From: Selaginella moellendorffii | Lineage: Eukaryota; Streptophyta; Lycopodiopsida; Selaginellales; Selaginellaceae | DNA length: 64,000 bases | Reading direction: 5' to 3' | Assembly (NCBI RefSeq): GCF_000143415.4 | Contig: NW_003314316.1 | Location: forward strand, 695,885-759,884 | In this document: positions 13,001-24,715 of the stretch, in pieces | Numbering within the stretch: the first letter of the stretch is position 1 | Layout: every line of letters starts with the position of its first letter | Made by a program: the position numbers and the translations under genes | Notes under the pieces: generated by a model | Databases searched by the model: none | What the model was told of the DNA's origin: nothing | The model's input: the letters and a program-made list of their open reading frames with translations, nothing else

Positions 13001-13060
13001 GTAGTGATTGAAACCAATCTACTAGCTACTAAAATCCCACTATGCTAATATTAATATACA
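10060..13060 (-). mobile_element. Degenerate Ty3/gypsy retrotransposon, block A copy
   Basis: Read on the minus strand it holds, in order: a short LTR (about 12925-13060), a gag fragment (12490-12726), a gag C-terminal piece (11651-11935), a protease-like segment with VDTN (11210-11404), an RT N-terminal piece (10798-10980) and an RT/RNase H linker (10124-10339). Frames are broken throughout. It lies directly upstream of the CGR1-like gene, as the related element does in block B, which suggests insertion before the duplication. Confidence 0.8.
12166..12470 (+). mobile_element. TRIM-like miniature LTR element
   Basis: It lies inside the gypsy gag, flanked by CCATT (12161-12165) and CAATT (12471-12475), a 5-base target duplication with one mismatch. 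The right LTR is 12281-12470 (190 bases, TGTAAACTCC...GCTTACA). The left LTR (12166-about 12228) is internally deleted, and only about 52 bases lie between them. Related copies are at 17461, 26819 and 45640. Confidence 0.65.
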
Positions 13061-13193
13061 ATATCAAAATTGTACATCTAAATTTTCATTATCTTTTATT
13101 TTAGGGTTTTAGTTTAAAAATTTTTGGCTGATAAAACTTGCAGAATATACAAAGTTCTGTCGGGCGTGAGCAAGGGAGGGCATTCTTGGAGCC

Positions 13194-13735
13194 ATGGTGG
13201 CGGGCGCACCTCTGGATTTTCGATTCCTCGACGAGGGGCTAGGCGGCGCCAAGAACAAGAAGCGCAAGCGCGATGCCGATCAGGTGGCGATTGATGTGGA
13301 GGACCAGCAGCAGGAGGAGAAGCGGCAGGCGATGGCTGAGGGAGATTCCAGGCCCGTCTACGGTAAGCCCAGCTACGACGCGTGATCGCAGGGAAGGTGT
13401 CGGGGCACAAGTGGAAGGAGGTGAAGACGTGCCGCGCGTCAGCGCTGCGGGTGAGCGTCGAGGGCAGCAGCCTGGAGGAGCGCGCCACAAGCGCATCGCG
13501 GCGGAGTTCCGGGAGCGCAAGCAGCAGCTCAAGGAGCAAATCCGGGCCAACAAGAAAGAGGCTGGAGGACTACAAGAAGAGGAAGGAGGAAAACGTTAAG
13601 AAGTCGGGTTTGAAGCTCCAGAAGGTGACCAACCTCAAGAAACTCCAGAAAATGTCCAAGAGGGAAAAGAAGAAATTGGTGACCGTGGCAGAGTAGTAGT
13701 TTGGTGGCACAGCACGGCAATTAAAGGTGGCAGTG
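13194..13735 (+). pseudogene. CGR1/CCDC86-like nucleolar protein gene, block A copy (broken)
   Basis: The family (Cgr1, Pfam PF03879) acts in ribosomal RNA processing in the nucleolus. The ATG at 13194 opens a frame with the N-terminal APLDFRFLDEG and a basic NKKRKRD patch, continuing to KPSYDA and a stop at 13383. Compared with block B, one base is lost near 13380, four bases near 13490 and about ten near 13555, and an insertion with a stop sits near 13685. The characteristic basic coiled coil (RKQQLKEQIRAN) survives only in fragments across three frames. The N-terminal frame is continuous here where the block B copy is shifted. Confidence 0.75.
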
Positions 13736-14491
13736 TGTCGCACAGATCTGCGAGAGAGTAAGTGCTAGACTCGATTGTTAGATCGATCGATAGTTTTATT
13801 TTTTCTCTCCTGTTTTTTGTCGCTTTAATTCCTTGTTGTTGGCTGAGAAGGACCAGAGATTATCGCCGGGCTCTTCTCTCAGACCGATCTGCAAAGATTT
13901 TGCAAAGAAAGAAAAAACAATTCTAGAGCCTCGGATGTTGCAGTAGATGGAAGGCCCAGCTACTCATGCAAGTGAGCTACAGTGGTGTTGATTTCCTCAA
14001 CGTTTGCGAACAGCTCTTCTCCACTCGGTACTTGACTTTCGGCCTGGTCGATTTGGCTCGGCTCGGCTGCTTTAAAGGTTTCTAATGGTTTCCTGGACTG
14101 TTTCGGATCGTATTGGATTGGACGGACTGACAAAATCCTCCCTAGAGTGTTGGAACCCGAGAGCAAGTCGAGAACGTTGGACAAGCAAGAAACCTTACAT
14201 CCGGTTAGAAGCAAGCAGGAAAGCAACGCAGCAACGACAGACAAATTCGTTAACTTTTCATTAGATGTACACAATAATTAGCCAGGCAGCAGCAGCAGCA
14301 GCAGCACAGGGAAGAAGGAAAAAACAAGAAGAGCTGGATGATGTCGAGAAAAATGGACTAACCCACAAGAGATCTTGAAAACTTTGAACATCCCGCCCCG
14401 CGTTCTGAGAAAAAGGAAGAAGGAGCTGAAAGGAAACAAGAAGGAACAGGAAGTGTGTGCTCGCTTGATCGGGCTAGCGAGTTAGCGTAGC
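13736..14491. other. Intergenic, shared 3' flanks of CGR1-like and PAL-A
   Basis: No gene is seen. The stretch aligns with 39693-40438 in block B, including a GATCGATCGATAG motif and the acidic, lysine-rich 3' flank of the CGR1-like gene. A short AGC microsatellite lies at about 14286-14306. Confidence 0.6.
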
Positions 14492-16660
14492 TCAGAAACT
14501 GGGCGTTCCGGACCAGCCATCGAGACACTTCAACAAGGGAGCAACAAGCTTCCCCTGGCAGATGGCATCGTAGACTTTGGTGAAGTCCTCGCCGGGCGTT
14601 CCACTCTTGGTCCCCATGAGCAGCGCAGTTCCAGCACCTTTCCTCACAAACTCATACAGCGGCGCCGAGGCACAGTCGAAGATCCGGTTTGGCAGCACCG
14701 CGTTACCGCTCTCGTACGCCTCCCTGGCCGCCGGGACCTCGACACTCAACGCCGCCTTGAGCTCCTCCTCGAACAGCCCGATCTTGTGCAACACCGAGGA
14801 GCTCGTCTCCTTCTCGTCCCCGATGTTCTTCAAGGCGTGCTCGACGAGAACCTGGCGGAGCTTCTGCATGAGCGGGTATCCAGCGCTGGCCGGATCATCG
14901 ATGTAGGTGAAGACGTGCTGGTTGTCCACCACGGACAGGAGCTCCTTCTCGCAGAGGCGCGACGGCAGCAGCGCTCCGGCAGCCCCGGTGGTGAGCGTAT
15001 TCTTAACGGCGTGAGAGACGGTCTGCTTCACGGTGGCTTGCAAGTTCTCCTCGAGGTGGCGGAGGTCGATGGCCTGGCACAATGCCACCAGATACGTCGA
15101 CGACATGAGCTTGAGGATGTCGAGAGCTTCCACCGTCTTGCGAGCCGAGACGAGGCCGAGAGAGTTCACGTCCTGGTTGTGCTGCTCGGCGCTCTGGACG
15201 TGGGTGGTGACCGGGTTGGCCAGGTACTGGAGCTCCGAGGTGTACGAGGCCATGGCGATCTCGGCACCTTTGAAACCATAGTCCAAGCTTGGGTTGGATC
15301 CGCCGCTCAAGTTGGAAGGCAGGCCGTTGTTGTAGAAGTCATTGACGAGCTCCGAGAACTGCGCGAACATGAGCTTCCCGATGGCCGCCACCGCCAGGCG
15401 CAAGTTATCCATGGACACACCGATGGGCGTCCCCTGGAAGTTGCCGCCGTGGAGGGCCTTGTCGCGAGCAACGTCGATGATCGGGTTGTCATTCACGGAG
15501 TTGATCTCGCGCTGGATGGAGTGAGTGGCGTGGCGGATGACCTCGATCTGGGGGCCGAGCCACTGCGGGGAGGTCCGCAGCGCGTAGCGGTCCTGCTTGG
15601 GCTTCTTGAGGGAGTCGGTCTCGTGGAGCTTGGCGGCGGCCTTCATGTAGGAGCTCCCGGCGAGGACGTGCTCCATGATGGCGGCGGCCTCGATCTGGCC
15701 GGGGTGGTGCTTGAGCTTGTGCGTCAGCGGATCCGTGAACTCGGGCTTGCCTTGCATCGCCTCGCAGAACATCGCGGACAGGATCTCGGCCAGGAGCGCC
15801 AGGACGTTGGCGTCGAAGCAGGCGATGGAGGCCACCGCCGCGCCGACTGCCGTGCCGTTGACGATGGCGAAGCCTTCCTTGGGCTGGAGCTCGAAGGGCT
15901 GCTCCACGCCGACGAGCTTCAGCGCCTCGGTGCTGTTGACGACCTTCCCGTCCGGCAAGACGGCGCGCGCGTTGGATCGGCCGCTGAGCAGCCCGGCAAT
16001 GTAGCTGAGAGGGACGAGATCGCCGGAGGCAGTGATCGTCCCGCGGAGTGGGATCCGCGGCACGATGCCCGAGTTGACGAGCTTCTCCATGGCGGACAGG
16101 ATCTCCCACCGGATGCCCGAGTAGCCCTGGAGGAGCGTGTTGGTGCGCACCAGCATCGCGCCGCGCGCGAAGGCCAGCGGGAGAACGTTGGTCGAATCGT
16201 CGTCGCTGAAGATCCCGGCGTTGAGGACGCGGATGAGCTCGCGCTGGAGCCCCACGCCCTGGTTGATCCGGCGGTGGGAGGTGGCGCCGAATCCAGTCGT
16301 GACGCCGAGGATGTCGGTCCCCTTCATCGCATTGTCGAGTACCCAGTTGGAGCTCTCGTCCACCCTCTTCTTGGCGGCGGCGGAATCCAAGCGTACCTGG
16401 GCACCGCGCTTGGCCACCGCCGCCACCTGGGCGATGGTGAGCGTGGTGCCCTCGATCGGGAAGCTGGGCTTGGCGGCGCCGTAGACGGTGTGGGCCATCT
16501 CGCGGACCTCCTCGAGGTGGCTACCCGACATCGCCGCCGCGGCCTTCTTCCAGCTGAGGGGATCGGCGGTGTCGTAGCGCGGAGTGGAATTGGTGGGATC
16601 TGGCGACACCCGGACGAGCGGCGAGTAGGAGGAGGTTGTGTCGCTGCCGTTGGCCACCAT
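14492..16660 (-). CDS. PAL: Phenylalanine ammonia-lyase, block A copy (PAL-A), catalytic Tyr replaced by Leu
   Basis: PAL deaminates L-phenylalanine to trans-cinnamate, the entry step of phenylpropanoid and lignin synthesis, as a cytosolic homotetramer. The single exon encodes 722 residues (family about 700-750). The start is the first in-frame ATG (16660): the frame stays open 84 codons upstream but without an ATG. The MIO-forming ASG is at 211-213 within [40 protein letters not shown] and EQHNQDVNS are all present. The residue before GVTTGFG (118, codon 16309-16307) is Leu (CTC), where PALs have the catalytic Tyr (parsley Tyr110). It differs from PAL-B at about a dozen positions plus two small indels. 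Several changes hit family-conserved sites (Gly at 167 for Ala; SRLCEKE for SRFCEKE). Likely inactive alone. Confidence 0.95.
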   Translation of the reverse strand: MVANGSDTTSSYSPLVRVSPDPTNSTPRYDTADPLSWKKAAAAMSGSHLEEVREMAHTVYGAAKPSFPIEGTTLTIAQVAAVAKRGAQVRLDSAAAKKRVDESSNWVLDNAMKGTDILGVTTGFGATSHRRINQGVGLQRELIRVLNAGIFSDDDSTNVLPLAFARGAMLVRTNTLLQGYSGIRWEILSAMEKLVNSGIVPRIPLRGTITASGDLVPLSYIAGLLSGRSNARAVLPDGKVVNSTEALKLVGVEQPFELQPKEGFAIVNGTAVGAAVASIACFDANVLALLAEILSAMFCEAMQGKPEFTDPLTHKLKHHPGQIEAAAIMEHVLAGSSYMKAAAKLHETDSLKKPKQDRYALRTSPQWLGPQIEVIRHATHSIQREINSVNDNPIIDVARDKALHGGNFQGTPIGVSMDNLRLAVAAIGKLMFAQFSELVNDFYNNGLPSNLSGGSNPSLDYGFKGAEIAMASYTSELQYLANPVTTHVQSAEQHNQDVNSLGLVSARKTVEALDILKLMSSTYLVALCQAIDLRHLEENLQATVKQTVSHAVKNTLTTGAAGALLPSRLCEKELLSVVDNQHVFTYIDDPASAGYPLMQKLRQVLVEHALKNIGDEKETSSSVLHKIGLFEEELKAALSVEVPAAREAYESGNAVLPNRIFDCASAPLYEFVRKGAGTALLMGTKSGTPGEDFTKVYDAICQGKLVAPLLKCLDGWSGTPSF

Positions 16661-16938
16661 TTTCGCTTCTTCCCTGTGAGCTTCTCCTCGATCGATCGAT
16701 CGATTGAGGGAGGATTTGTCTAGCTCCTGCAGCAGGGGAGGAATGAGAAGCCCAAATTGAGAGCGCCGGTGCGTGGAATCGATTGCCCGGCCTTGCCCTG
16801 TTCTCCGATCGAATCGCCGCCTCTTTGCTCCGATCGAATCGAATGTTTGCGCTCTTCTTTGTGTGTTCTTCCTCTTCTTTTGTGCGTTGGAAAAAGAGAG
16901 AAGAGAGAACACTGATCTATGCCAGCGTTTGAACTACC

Positions 16939-16945
16939 CTTTATA
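16939..16945 (-). promoter_or_regulatory. TATA box of PAL-A
   Basis: TATAAAG on the minus strand, about 280 bases upstream of the ATG, leaving room for a leader of about 250 bases. The same motif sits at the same place in PAL-B. Confidence 0.6.
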
Positions 16946-17142
16946 CCCGCGCTGCCGCCCTCGGATGAGGGCCCATCCGACGGCTGCGCGGTCATGGCCA
17001 TGGCCATGACTGGCATGACGTGGCAGCAAGATGCTCCGAGAATATTCTGGGCTGCGTCCTAACCCCTAGTTCGCTGTAAGAAATTAAAACACATGGGCGG
17101 TAGAATCCTACCGTACGCACCTCGATTTTCGTACGAACTGTC

Positions 17143-17149
17143 ACCAACC
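17143..17149 (+). promoter_or_regulatory. AC-II-like element upstream of PAL-A
   Basis: ACCAACC matches the AC-II motif bound by R2R3-MYB factors in phenylpropanoid promoters. It lies about 200 bases upstream of the TATA box, with a CCTACC nearby (17107-17112). These are short motifs, so chance occurrence is possible. Confidence 0.35.
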
Positions 17150-17460
17150 GCGGCGTCCAGGTGGACGACCGGATTGTCAAGTTCGCGTGGCTGACGGGTG
17201 GATGGACTGGTGGGGGCATGGGGGCATGCGGGCTCATGGTGAATATCTATCTTTTTCTTTTCTTTCTTGTGTGTATGTGGGGTTGTGATGTGCTGCGTGG
17301 AGAGACTAGCCACCTCCCCTCTATGTTTCGATCAATCTGAAATGCCTTAAGAGTTATTTGCTTTGGTGGATTGATCCACAGTGTTTATGCAATATACCTA
17401 TTATGGTTCTCTAGCATGCATTGTGTAGTTTTCTATCTTCCTTGATTTCCTAGTACCACA

Positions 17461-17644
17461 CGCTTAACAATTAAAGGAACTATTTGACAGGTGATTTATA
17501 ATGGTTTAAATATGAAAAGAAGAGGTGTATAAATAAAAGTGCATTTTATTTTTCAATCGATTAAAGGTTTTGAGATATTTTGGGTTTGAGTAATATTGGG
17601 CTAGATGAAGTTTAAATTTAAAATTTTACATTTGGTATCATAGG
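17461..17644 (+). mobile_element. Short LTR plus primer site of the TRIM-like family
   Basis: A 170-base LTR (17461-17630) ends AAATTTTACA and is followed at once by TTTGGTATCATAG, close to the tRNA-iMet primer site. The LTR matches the reverse complement of the solo LTR at 26819-27046. A diverged second copy of the LTR-end/primer junction lies at about 17683-17705. Block B keeps the first part of the same LTR at about 43400-43460. The bases 17705-18363 hold nothing else recognisable. Confidence 0.55.
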
Positions 17645-18363
17645 GATTTTAGGTTTGACTTTGGAAAAGTTTACTATTAATAGTTTACATCTGGTATCAT
17701 AATGGTTTTAAGAATTATACCACATGTTGAGATTAAGATCTAGTAAGTTTAGCTTGCTTCTAGCTGGCTCAAGCTAAGGGGTAGGATGTCACTAAATCTC
17801 CTTAAACTCTTAAGTATTAGTCCTAATTTTCAGATCCATATGAGAATCAGCTAACATTACAAGAAGATATTAAATAGCAAAACAAAATGCTAGAAACACT
17901 AGAATTAAGATTAATGTGTTATATGCATGCTAAGATTCAACACAACTCTTGATCCAATGGACAATCAAAAGAGGGTAACATGAACAATATGGGATGTTCT
18001 ACATTCTTCTCATTGTCTCGTTCGTCTTGCTATATCACCCATCTCATCACTTTAGATCAGTCAAGGCCATAAATCAAGTGAAAGGTGGTGCAACAAAGAA
18101 ATCCTTGTTGATCTAGTTGTCAAACCCTTATAAAAATCATACATAGATTTTAATAATGTAAATTCTTTTGTAAATACTTTCGTTGAAACTATTAGTCTCT
18201 TGTAGCATTTGCTTGTTAGTGTCAAAGGATTTTAACATTAGAATCAAAACATTTTGACACTTGAGGTATGTTAATGGTGAAGCGCTCTATGACAATATTG
18301 CATGTTACGGAACATAACAAGTGGCTTCAAGTTTTGTGATGGAGTCACTTAGGAGATGGATGG

Positions 18364-20083
18364 TGTAAGCGACTAATTTTTTCCATTATACTTTAGTCAC
18401 TTAACCATACCTCCAACCACTTGGAGGAGTCTCATTCACAACCTCCATAAGTCCAATTCCGGACTTGGGGCTTGCTCACCCCGAGAAGGGCATCCATGCC
18501 CCTCAACCTTTGCACTTGGTCTAAGTGCTCCACGTGTCTGATCCCATGATCAACACTCCAAGGTACCACCAACATACCAGCCCGTTATGCTAGGCCATGC
18601 CCTTTCACCTTGGTCACATCAGTGGTTCAACACCACTTACATTGCAATCCCGTCTCTCCAAGACTGAGCCATCTGTCCATGAGTGGTCATCCTAGATCCA
18701 CTCCTTAGCATCCTTAGAATGCCTGCAGACATGGGGAATAGCCTTCCTCGATATCTCCTTTCCAATCCTCACCAAGTCCCTTTCTGTCTATGGCTGTGTT
18801 CACCAACACTGCCACTAGATCAAGGCCCACAAGCCCGACCTCTAAGTCCCTCAATCCTTTGGGACTTCCTCACCATGTGACCGTATCCTTGGTCACTGCA
18901 CTAGAGGATTGCTCCTCTTCCCTTTTACCGTTTAGGACTTTGGGACAATATTTTGGAACACCGTGGCCTTACGCAAGCCTCATGGGTACTCTCCCCACCT
19001 CTCGCCTTTTGGTGCTCTAGCCATGGGCTTAAAGCGAGGTTCCGTTGAGCCACACCAGGTATCCAAGTAGGTAGTGCCACCCACACTTGGACTGGGAGCA
19101 TCGGCCAGTCGATCTCCTGGGGGAACTAGAGCCGGCTCTTGAACACTTCACCAAGCTACCCCGCTTGTCGGTCCGTGTTCATTCTAGTCTTGGACTTCCT
19201 AGTGGGCAGCTCATCACCCGACACTGGGTCTGGCCTTCCTGGGCCAAACTGGCCTTTCCTGGCCAAACTAGCCTTTTCTGGCCAAACTAGCTCCACTATA
19301 ATCCTCCCCCTACTATACTTTTGGAGCTCACCAAACCCCCCAAGGTCTGGGAGACAAACGCTTTGGGCTTTCACCCTCTCAGACTCGAACTCGGACTTGG
19401 ACTCGGACTTGGACTCGGACTCGGACTTGAACTTGGACTTGGACTCGGACTCGAACTCGGACTCGGTCTCGGCCTCGGCCTCGGTCCTGATCTCGGTCTT
19501 GATCTCGGTCTCGGTCCCGGTCTCGGTCTTGACCTCGGAGTCCATCTCGGGTCCTTCTTGGACTCCATCTCGGATTCCATCTCGGGTCCATCTCGGACTC
19601 CATCTCGGACTCCATCTTGGGTCCGTCTCGGACTTAATCTTGGATCCATCTCGGGTCCATCTCGGGTCCATCTCGGACTCCACCTTGGACTCCACCTCGG
19701 ACTCCATCTCGGACTCCATCTTGGACTCCATCTCGGGTTTATCTCGGACTCCGTCTTGGGTCCTTCTTGGGTCCACCTCGGACTCCACCTGACTCCATCT
19801 TGGGTCCTTCTCGGACTCCACTTCGGACTCCAACTTGGGTCCATCTTGGACACTTCCATGTGTCATGTGTTAGTCCTTTTTGGGTCCTTTTTTGGAGCCT
19901 CGCTTATTGCTCGCTTTGTGCTCATTCCTCAAACACGTTTTTGGGAGTTCCACTTCTGCTCTCAACCTTTCAAATCGGAGCTTTTAATCCAAATGTGTTA
20001 CACTCATTTGGCTTTTGCTTCGGCCACTACCATGTGACGCCCTTCCGGCTCCACTTTGGGGCCTAGGGATTTTGTGTCTCACA
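18364..20083 (-). mobile_element. Solo LTR of the LARD family in block A
   Basis: A full LTR of 1,720 bases, from TGTAAGCGAC to TGTCTCACA on the plus strand, without internal region or partner. It includes three CCTGGCCAAACTGG-type repeats (about 19236-19290), a hexamer array (19378-19545) and the 11/12-base minisatellite (19546-19855), but no long poly-C. I found no clear target duplication (GATGG on the left, AATAG on the right). It lies between PAL-A and the PPR pseudogene. Confidence 0.8.
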
Positions 20084-20139
20084 AATAGCTCATGGGCAGC
20101 ATTGGGCATTCTTGTTCATAATTTCACTAGTATCTTTAA

Positions 20140-20210
20140 GAGTGTGTTTTTGATATTGTTTTAGTTTCTATAGGACATTGAGGAATGTACATACACATTC
20201 ATCTTTCAAG
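20140..20210 (+). repeat. LINE 3' tail remnant
   Basis: About 70 bases resemble the 3' end of the LINE at 31240-31300, sharing a TACATACAC...TTCATC segment. The same remnant occurs at 46386-46444 before the PPR gene of block B, so it predates the duplication. Confidence 0.5.
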
Positions 20211-20493
20211 TGGCATTTATTTTACACAACTCACTAGAAAGTGAAATCTTGGGTTGTGCTAATGATACCCCACAGCATCTTTTATGAATCCACCCCAAAG
20301 ATAGTGACAATCAAGTGCAAGATACCTACCCTTCAAGGGCATCTTGTGGAATCTAACAACTTCCACAAACGATTTGCTGGGCTCAAGATTGTGACTTTGT
20401 GGTAAAAAGCATAGTAAATCTTCCACCAGCTTTTGAAAGGACATAATACTGGCACTGGGAATCTTGTCCCGTCAAATGTAGGTCTTTGATTCC

Positions 20494-22061
20494 ATGCCAG
20501 ATCAGATCCTAGCATCCTGGAATTCCTTGCTGGCAAACATGGCATCTTGTTCCTCTTTAGATGACACAAAGAGGGTGTTTGATTCCATGAAGAGAAGGAA
20601 TCTTTTCTCTTGGACGGTGATGCTAACGGGATATGCCCGAACTGGGGATCTGGAGGGCATGAACGCTTTGTTTGGTGCTATGCCCGAGAGGAATCTGATG
20701 TCGTGGACGGTCGCGATTAGTGGGTTTGGTTCCAACGGCAAGATCCAGCAAGCAAAGAGTCTGTTCGACTCGATGCTAGAGTGGAATCTTGTCGCCATGA
20801 ATGCGATGCTCGCGGCATTTGTCCAGGAGGGCTATCTCCAAGAGGCCAAATCCTTTTTCGATTGGATGCCTGAGACGAATCTAATTTCCTCGCAACGTTG
20901 CTGCGAGCTTACGCTCAGGAATCACAAATCCTCGAGGCAAAGCGCTTGTTTGATTCAATGCCGGAGAAGAATCTCGTCACCTGGACGACGATGGTAGCGG
21001 CATTTGGCCAGGATCCTCTTCTTCTGAGTGAAACGAGAGATCTCTTTGATCGGATGCCGGAGCACAACATTGTATCACGGACAGTGATGCTGATGTCATA
21101 CGGTCGCGCTGGCCACGTCACTCAAGCACAAGGCATCTTTCATCAAATGCCTGGACGAGACCTGACAGCGTGGAATGCCATGCTGGTAGCATTTGCCCAA
21201 GATGGGCAAATCTTACACGTAATTAACTTGTTTGGGCAAATGCCTGTGCATGACGTAGGATCCATGTCAATCATGGTAGACACGCTGGCACGGTGTGGGA
21301 AGCTTGAGGAAGCAAAAGAAATATTTGATCATGTCCGCGGCTGGTGCATCTCCTCTTGGACGTCGATGATCTTTGCATATACCTCGTTCGGGTATTTTGA
21401 AGAAGCAGAGGCTTTATTTTATACAATGCCCGAAGTAGATACCATAGCCCAAAACGCGCTTATCTCGTCTTTAGCACTCAATCGTAAACTTGCTAGTGCA
21501 GTTGGTGTTTTTCACAGGGCTAACCAGAGAGATGTAACAACCTGGAACACCGTTCTTTCTGCATTTGCCCGTGATGGAAATCTGCAAGAAGCTGAAAAAG
21601 TCTTCCAATCGATGCCGGAGCGCGATCTCGTGAGCTGGAATTCAGTGCTGGTGGCATATGCGGGGCAAGGCAAGCCAGCCCAAGCGATCGGATTCTTCTA
21701 CGAGCTTCAGCAACAGTGGATTCCCAGCGCAATCAGCGTTGTTTGCTTCTTGGTTGCCTGCGGCCGGGTGGGGAACTGCGCACTGGGCATCTCTTGCTTC
21801 AGATCCATGACACGGGACTTCGGATTGGAGGCAACCAAGCAGCACTACAGCTGCGTGATCGATCTCCTGTGCCGGGCAGTCGTTTTGGCGAATGCCCAAG
21901 CCGTGATTGCTGAAATGCCCAGTGTTCCTGATCTTGTCGATTGGCATTGCGTGCTCGCGTTTTGTTCCAGTGACAAAAACGTTGAACAAGGAAGAGTGTG
22001 TGCCATGTCTGTTCTTGAGATGGAACCATACAACGCTGCTGCTTACGTCTCGTTGTCATAA
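20494..22061 (+). pseudogene. PLS-class PPR gene, block A copy (frameshifted)
   Basis: PPR proteins bind organellar RNA. This copy follows the intact gene at 46692-48272 closely, but one base is missing after 20892 (TCCTCGCAACG against TCCTCGACAACG), which throws the frame after motif 4. The downstream frame (20898-22061) continues through the remaining repeats. A C-to-T change near the end creates an earlier stop, shortening the tail by four residues. The recent, single main lesion could also be a sequencing error, but the neighbouring genes in this block are decayed too. Confidence 0.8.
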
Positions 22062-22152
22062 ACATTGATCTAAAACTCCCGCCAAGATTTAAACTTTTGG
22101 CTGACGTGGCGCTCATTTATTGGTGGAAGGAACCCTAGAAAGGGATCACTGG

Positions 22153-23985
22153 AATTCGCGAAGATCCCAGGAGCAGCAAGGAGAAGGAGCAAGAACAGTC
22201 TTCTCCTTCCTCCATGGCCGTCAACAATGCGTTGCTGGAAAAGGTGTCGTTGTCATCTTCTTCGTCGGCTTCCGGTGGTGGTGGGAATGACAGCCGGGGA
22301 AAGCTCCGGGGGCATGATTCCTGTGGAGCCACCGTCACCTCCCATTCCACCAGACACCCACGTCACGCGCTCACACAAAAAATCGTCCAAGCACAACTCT
22401 GGATCGAGCGAGGTGGCCTGAGCCGGAGCTGGGGTGGTTCCAATCTCGGGAGGAATTTGCCTTCTCCTCGTGAGATCTGCGAGGAGCTTGACAAGTTCGT
22501 CATCGGCCAGGAACGAGCCAAAAAGGTGTGTGTTCTTGCTTTTATCTTACGTTTAGTTGTTCTTCTCTTCCAGGTGTTGTCTGTGGCAGTCTATAATCAC
22601 TACAAACGGATTTACTTTGAGAGTTTAAGAACTGAAGCTGCCAAAGCCGTTGTTATGGGAGAGTACGCAACATTTTTTCTATTCCTATACCAACAAGTGC
22701 TTGCATCGTTTTTCAGATCAGAGGAATTTGACGAGAGCATAGCGTCGAATGCCAATGCGTCTGGAGACGATGAAGTTGAGCTTGAGAAGAGCAACGTGCT
22801 GTTCCTCGGTCCTACTGGCTCTGGTACCGATGCTTTACACAAGATTCCATGCAAGCTCATCTTGATTTTTTGCAGGGAAGACATTGTTAGCTAAGTGCTT
22901 GGAAAGTTTTCCTTCATAATTGCAGATGCTATGACGCTCACACAAGCAAGATTAAATCAACAAATTTTCTAAGATGCAAGGAAATTTTGTTTGAGCTTGC
23001 TTCATTTATAAAGTATTGGCTCCTTCTTAGGCAGGATATGTTGGAGAATCTATCCTTCATAAACTTCTTGTGGTATGTTTGGGGTACTATTACCAAACCT
23101 GGTCGTAAGCACTTTGTCTTTCACTAGGCGGCCGAGTTCAACGTAAATGCAGCTCAGCCTACATTGACGAAGTCGACAAAATTACCAAAAAGGTACGATC
23201 AAAATCCATTTTTCTTTTTTTCTTTCGGCCTGACTTTTCTCCAGTGCAGTCAGAAAGCCTCAACATTGGAAGGGACGTGAGCGGTGAAGGTGTTCAACAA
23301 GCACTGCTCAAAATTTTGGAAGGAACTGTAAGGAGCTGAAATACTATTCTCATTGCAAAGACTTCTCGGGTAATCAACTCGTTCAGTGAGTGTGTACAGA
23401 TTGTTAACGTCCCTGAGAAAGGAGCTAGGAAGCATCCTCGTAGTGATCACACCCAGGTTTGCTGTGGGGTTCTATCTTTCAGCTTTGATTTATTTAACCA
23501 TGCCTACCTTCAGATTGATACGAAAGAAATCCTTTTTATATGCGGGGGAGCTTTTGTGGATCTGAACGATTGCAGAGAGGTTAGTGGTTGCAAAGATTTT
23601 AGTTATCGTTTTTATCTAAAGCAATATCCTAGGAGACAAGATTCGTCTATCGGTTTTGGGGCACCAGTTAAGAAACAACGGTGGTACAACGAGTGCGACG
23701 GTTGCTTCATCTTCGCTTGAAAAGGTTTGGTCCACTTTACGGCTTTAAAATTAAGAGATCTCTCTTTTCTCTTGATTAGGTCGAGAGCAGTGATGTCATT
23801 TCATATGGATTGATACCAGAGTTTATTGGATGCTTTCCAGTGATTGTGAGCCTTTCTGCTTTGAACGAGGATCAAATGACTTATATTTTACAGCATAACC
23901 TTTGCAAGCGGGCAGGTTCTCATGACGCGTAAGAACGCATTACACCAAGCTCTTTGCAGTGAACGACGTAAGAGATGTCTCAAAA
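22153..23985 (+). pseudogene. ClpX gene, block A copy (truncated pseudogene)
   Basis: It matches ClpX at 48473-51403 but lacks roughly 500 bases of exon 1, including both zinc-binding Cys pairs: the sequence jumps from AACCCTAGAAAGGGAT to CACTGGAATTCGCG. Exons are otherwise in order, with GPTGSG at about 22808-22825. Lesions include a shortened exon after the P-loop (near 22890), loss of nine bases in the pore-loop exon (about 23050), loss of ten bases before the Walker B segment (about 23158) and indels near 23570 and 23905. Similarity stops at about 23985, inside the intron after the exon ending in ND, so the last exons are absent. This is the right edge of the duplication. Confidence 0.85.
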
Positions 23986-24715
23986 CCAACTCAAGATTGA
24001 TCATGGCTTGTTCCAATTGGAATCAAGATGAGAGCTCTTTCACTTTGTTCGTTTATCAGCACTCATCATCTCATTCTTTTGATCGATCGCGCGATCAAAA
24101 AGGGAATTTTGGAATTCTGGAACTCAAATCTGGGAGTGAAATTGCGATCAATGCAGGCTGTTCTATGTGCGCTAAGTAGCGGCGAGAAAACCCACGAGCG
24201 CGATTTTGCTAAGCAAATCCCAGGATCACGTAAAAAGCACCAAGAACACCGGGCATTCAAATGGAGGGAGGAGGAATTCTCTTACCTGGACGATTCGGTG
24301 AGCTCGACGGTAGGACGTGCAAGCGGAGCAGAGTGGATTCTTGGCGAGGCAAACACAAGACCTGGCTCTCAGGGCGATCGAAGCGATTCGAATTCCAGCG
24401 ATCAAAAGAGATGGATCGATCGATGGACGGGGAAAGAAGAGGAAGAAGGCAAACGTTTAATAACAAGATTGATAGAAATTAACATCACACAAGACACACC
24501 CACACAGCACACACATTACATTGCATCAAGGCGGCTTGGGGCCGCCGATGCCGTCCATTCGTTTCATCCGACGGCCGCCAACTCCTCGGAATTCCCTTCC
24601 TCAGAAACACCGTCGGATTCTAGCGGCCATCCAACGGCCCACAGCGAAGAGCTTGCATGGCTGTCCAATGCCGCATGCCGACAAGATGCTTTTCCCTAAC
24701 CTAAATATAGAGTAA
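23986..24715 (-). other. Possible orphan promoter/5' leader of a lost gene
   Basis: No similarity to block B. On the minus strand the part from about 24480 to 24286 is pyrimidine-rich, like a leader, and ends at a good splice donor (CCAG|GTAAGAG at 24286/24285). Upstream (24500-24700) are GGCCCA- and ATCCGACGG-type motifs, the latter also found in the PAL promoters. A 73-codon plus-strand frame (24261-24482) has no recognisable motif. I see no coding exon. Confidence 0.3.

Noticed and set aside
14786-16723. 645-codon open frame antisense to PAL-A (and 642 codons antisense to PAL-B at 40733-42661)
   Set aside because: It mirrors the PAL frame; GC-rich third positions remove antisense stops. 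The composition is low-complexity (Arg/Gly/Asp/Val/Glu/His) with no family motifs, and it is conserved only because PAL is.
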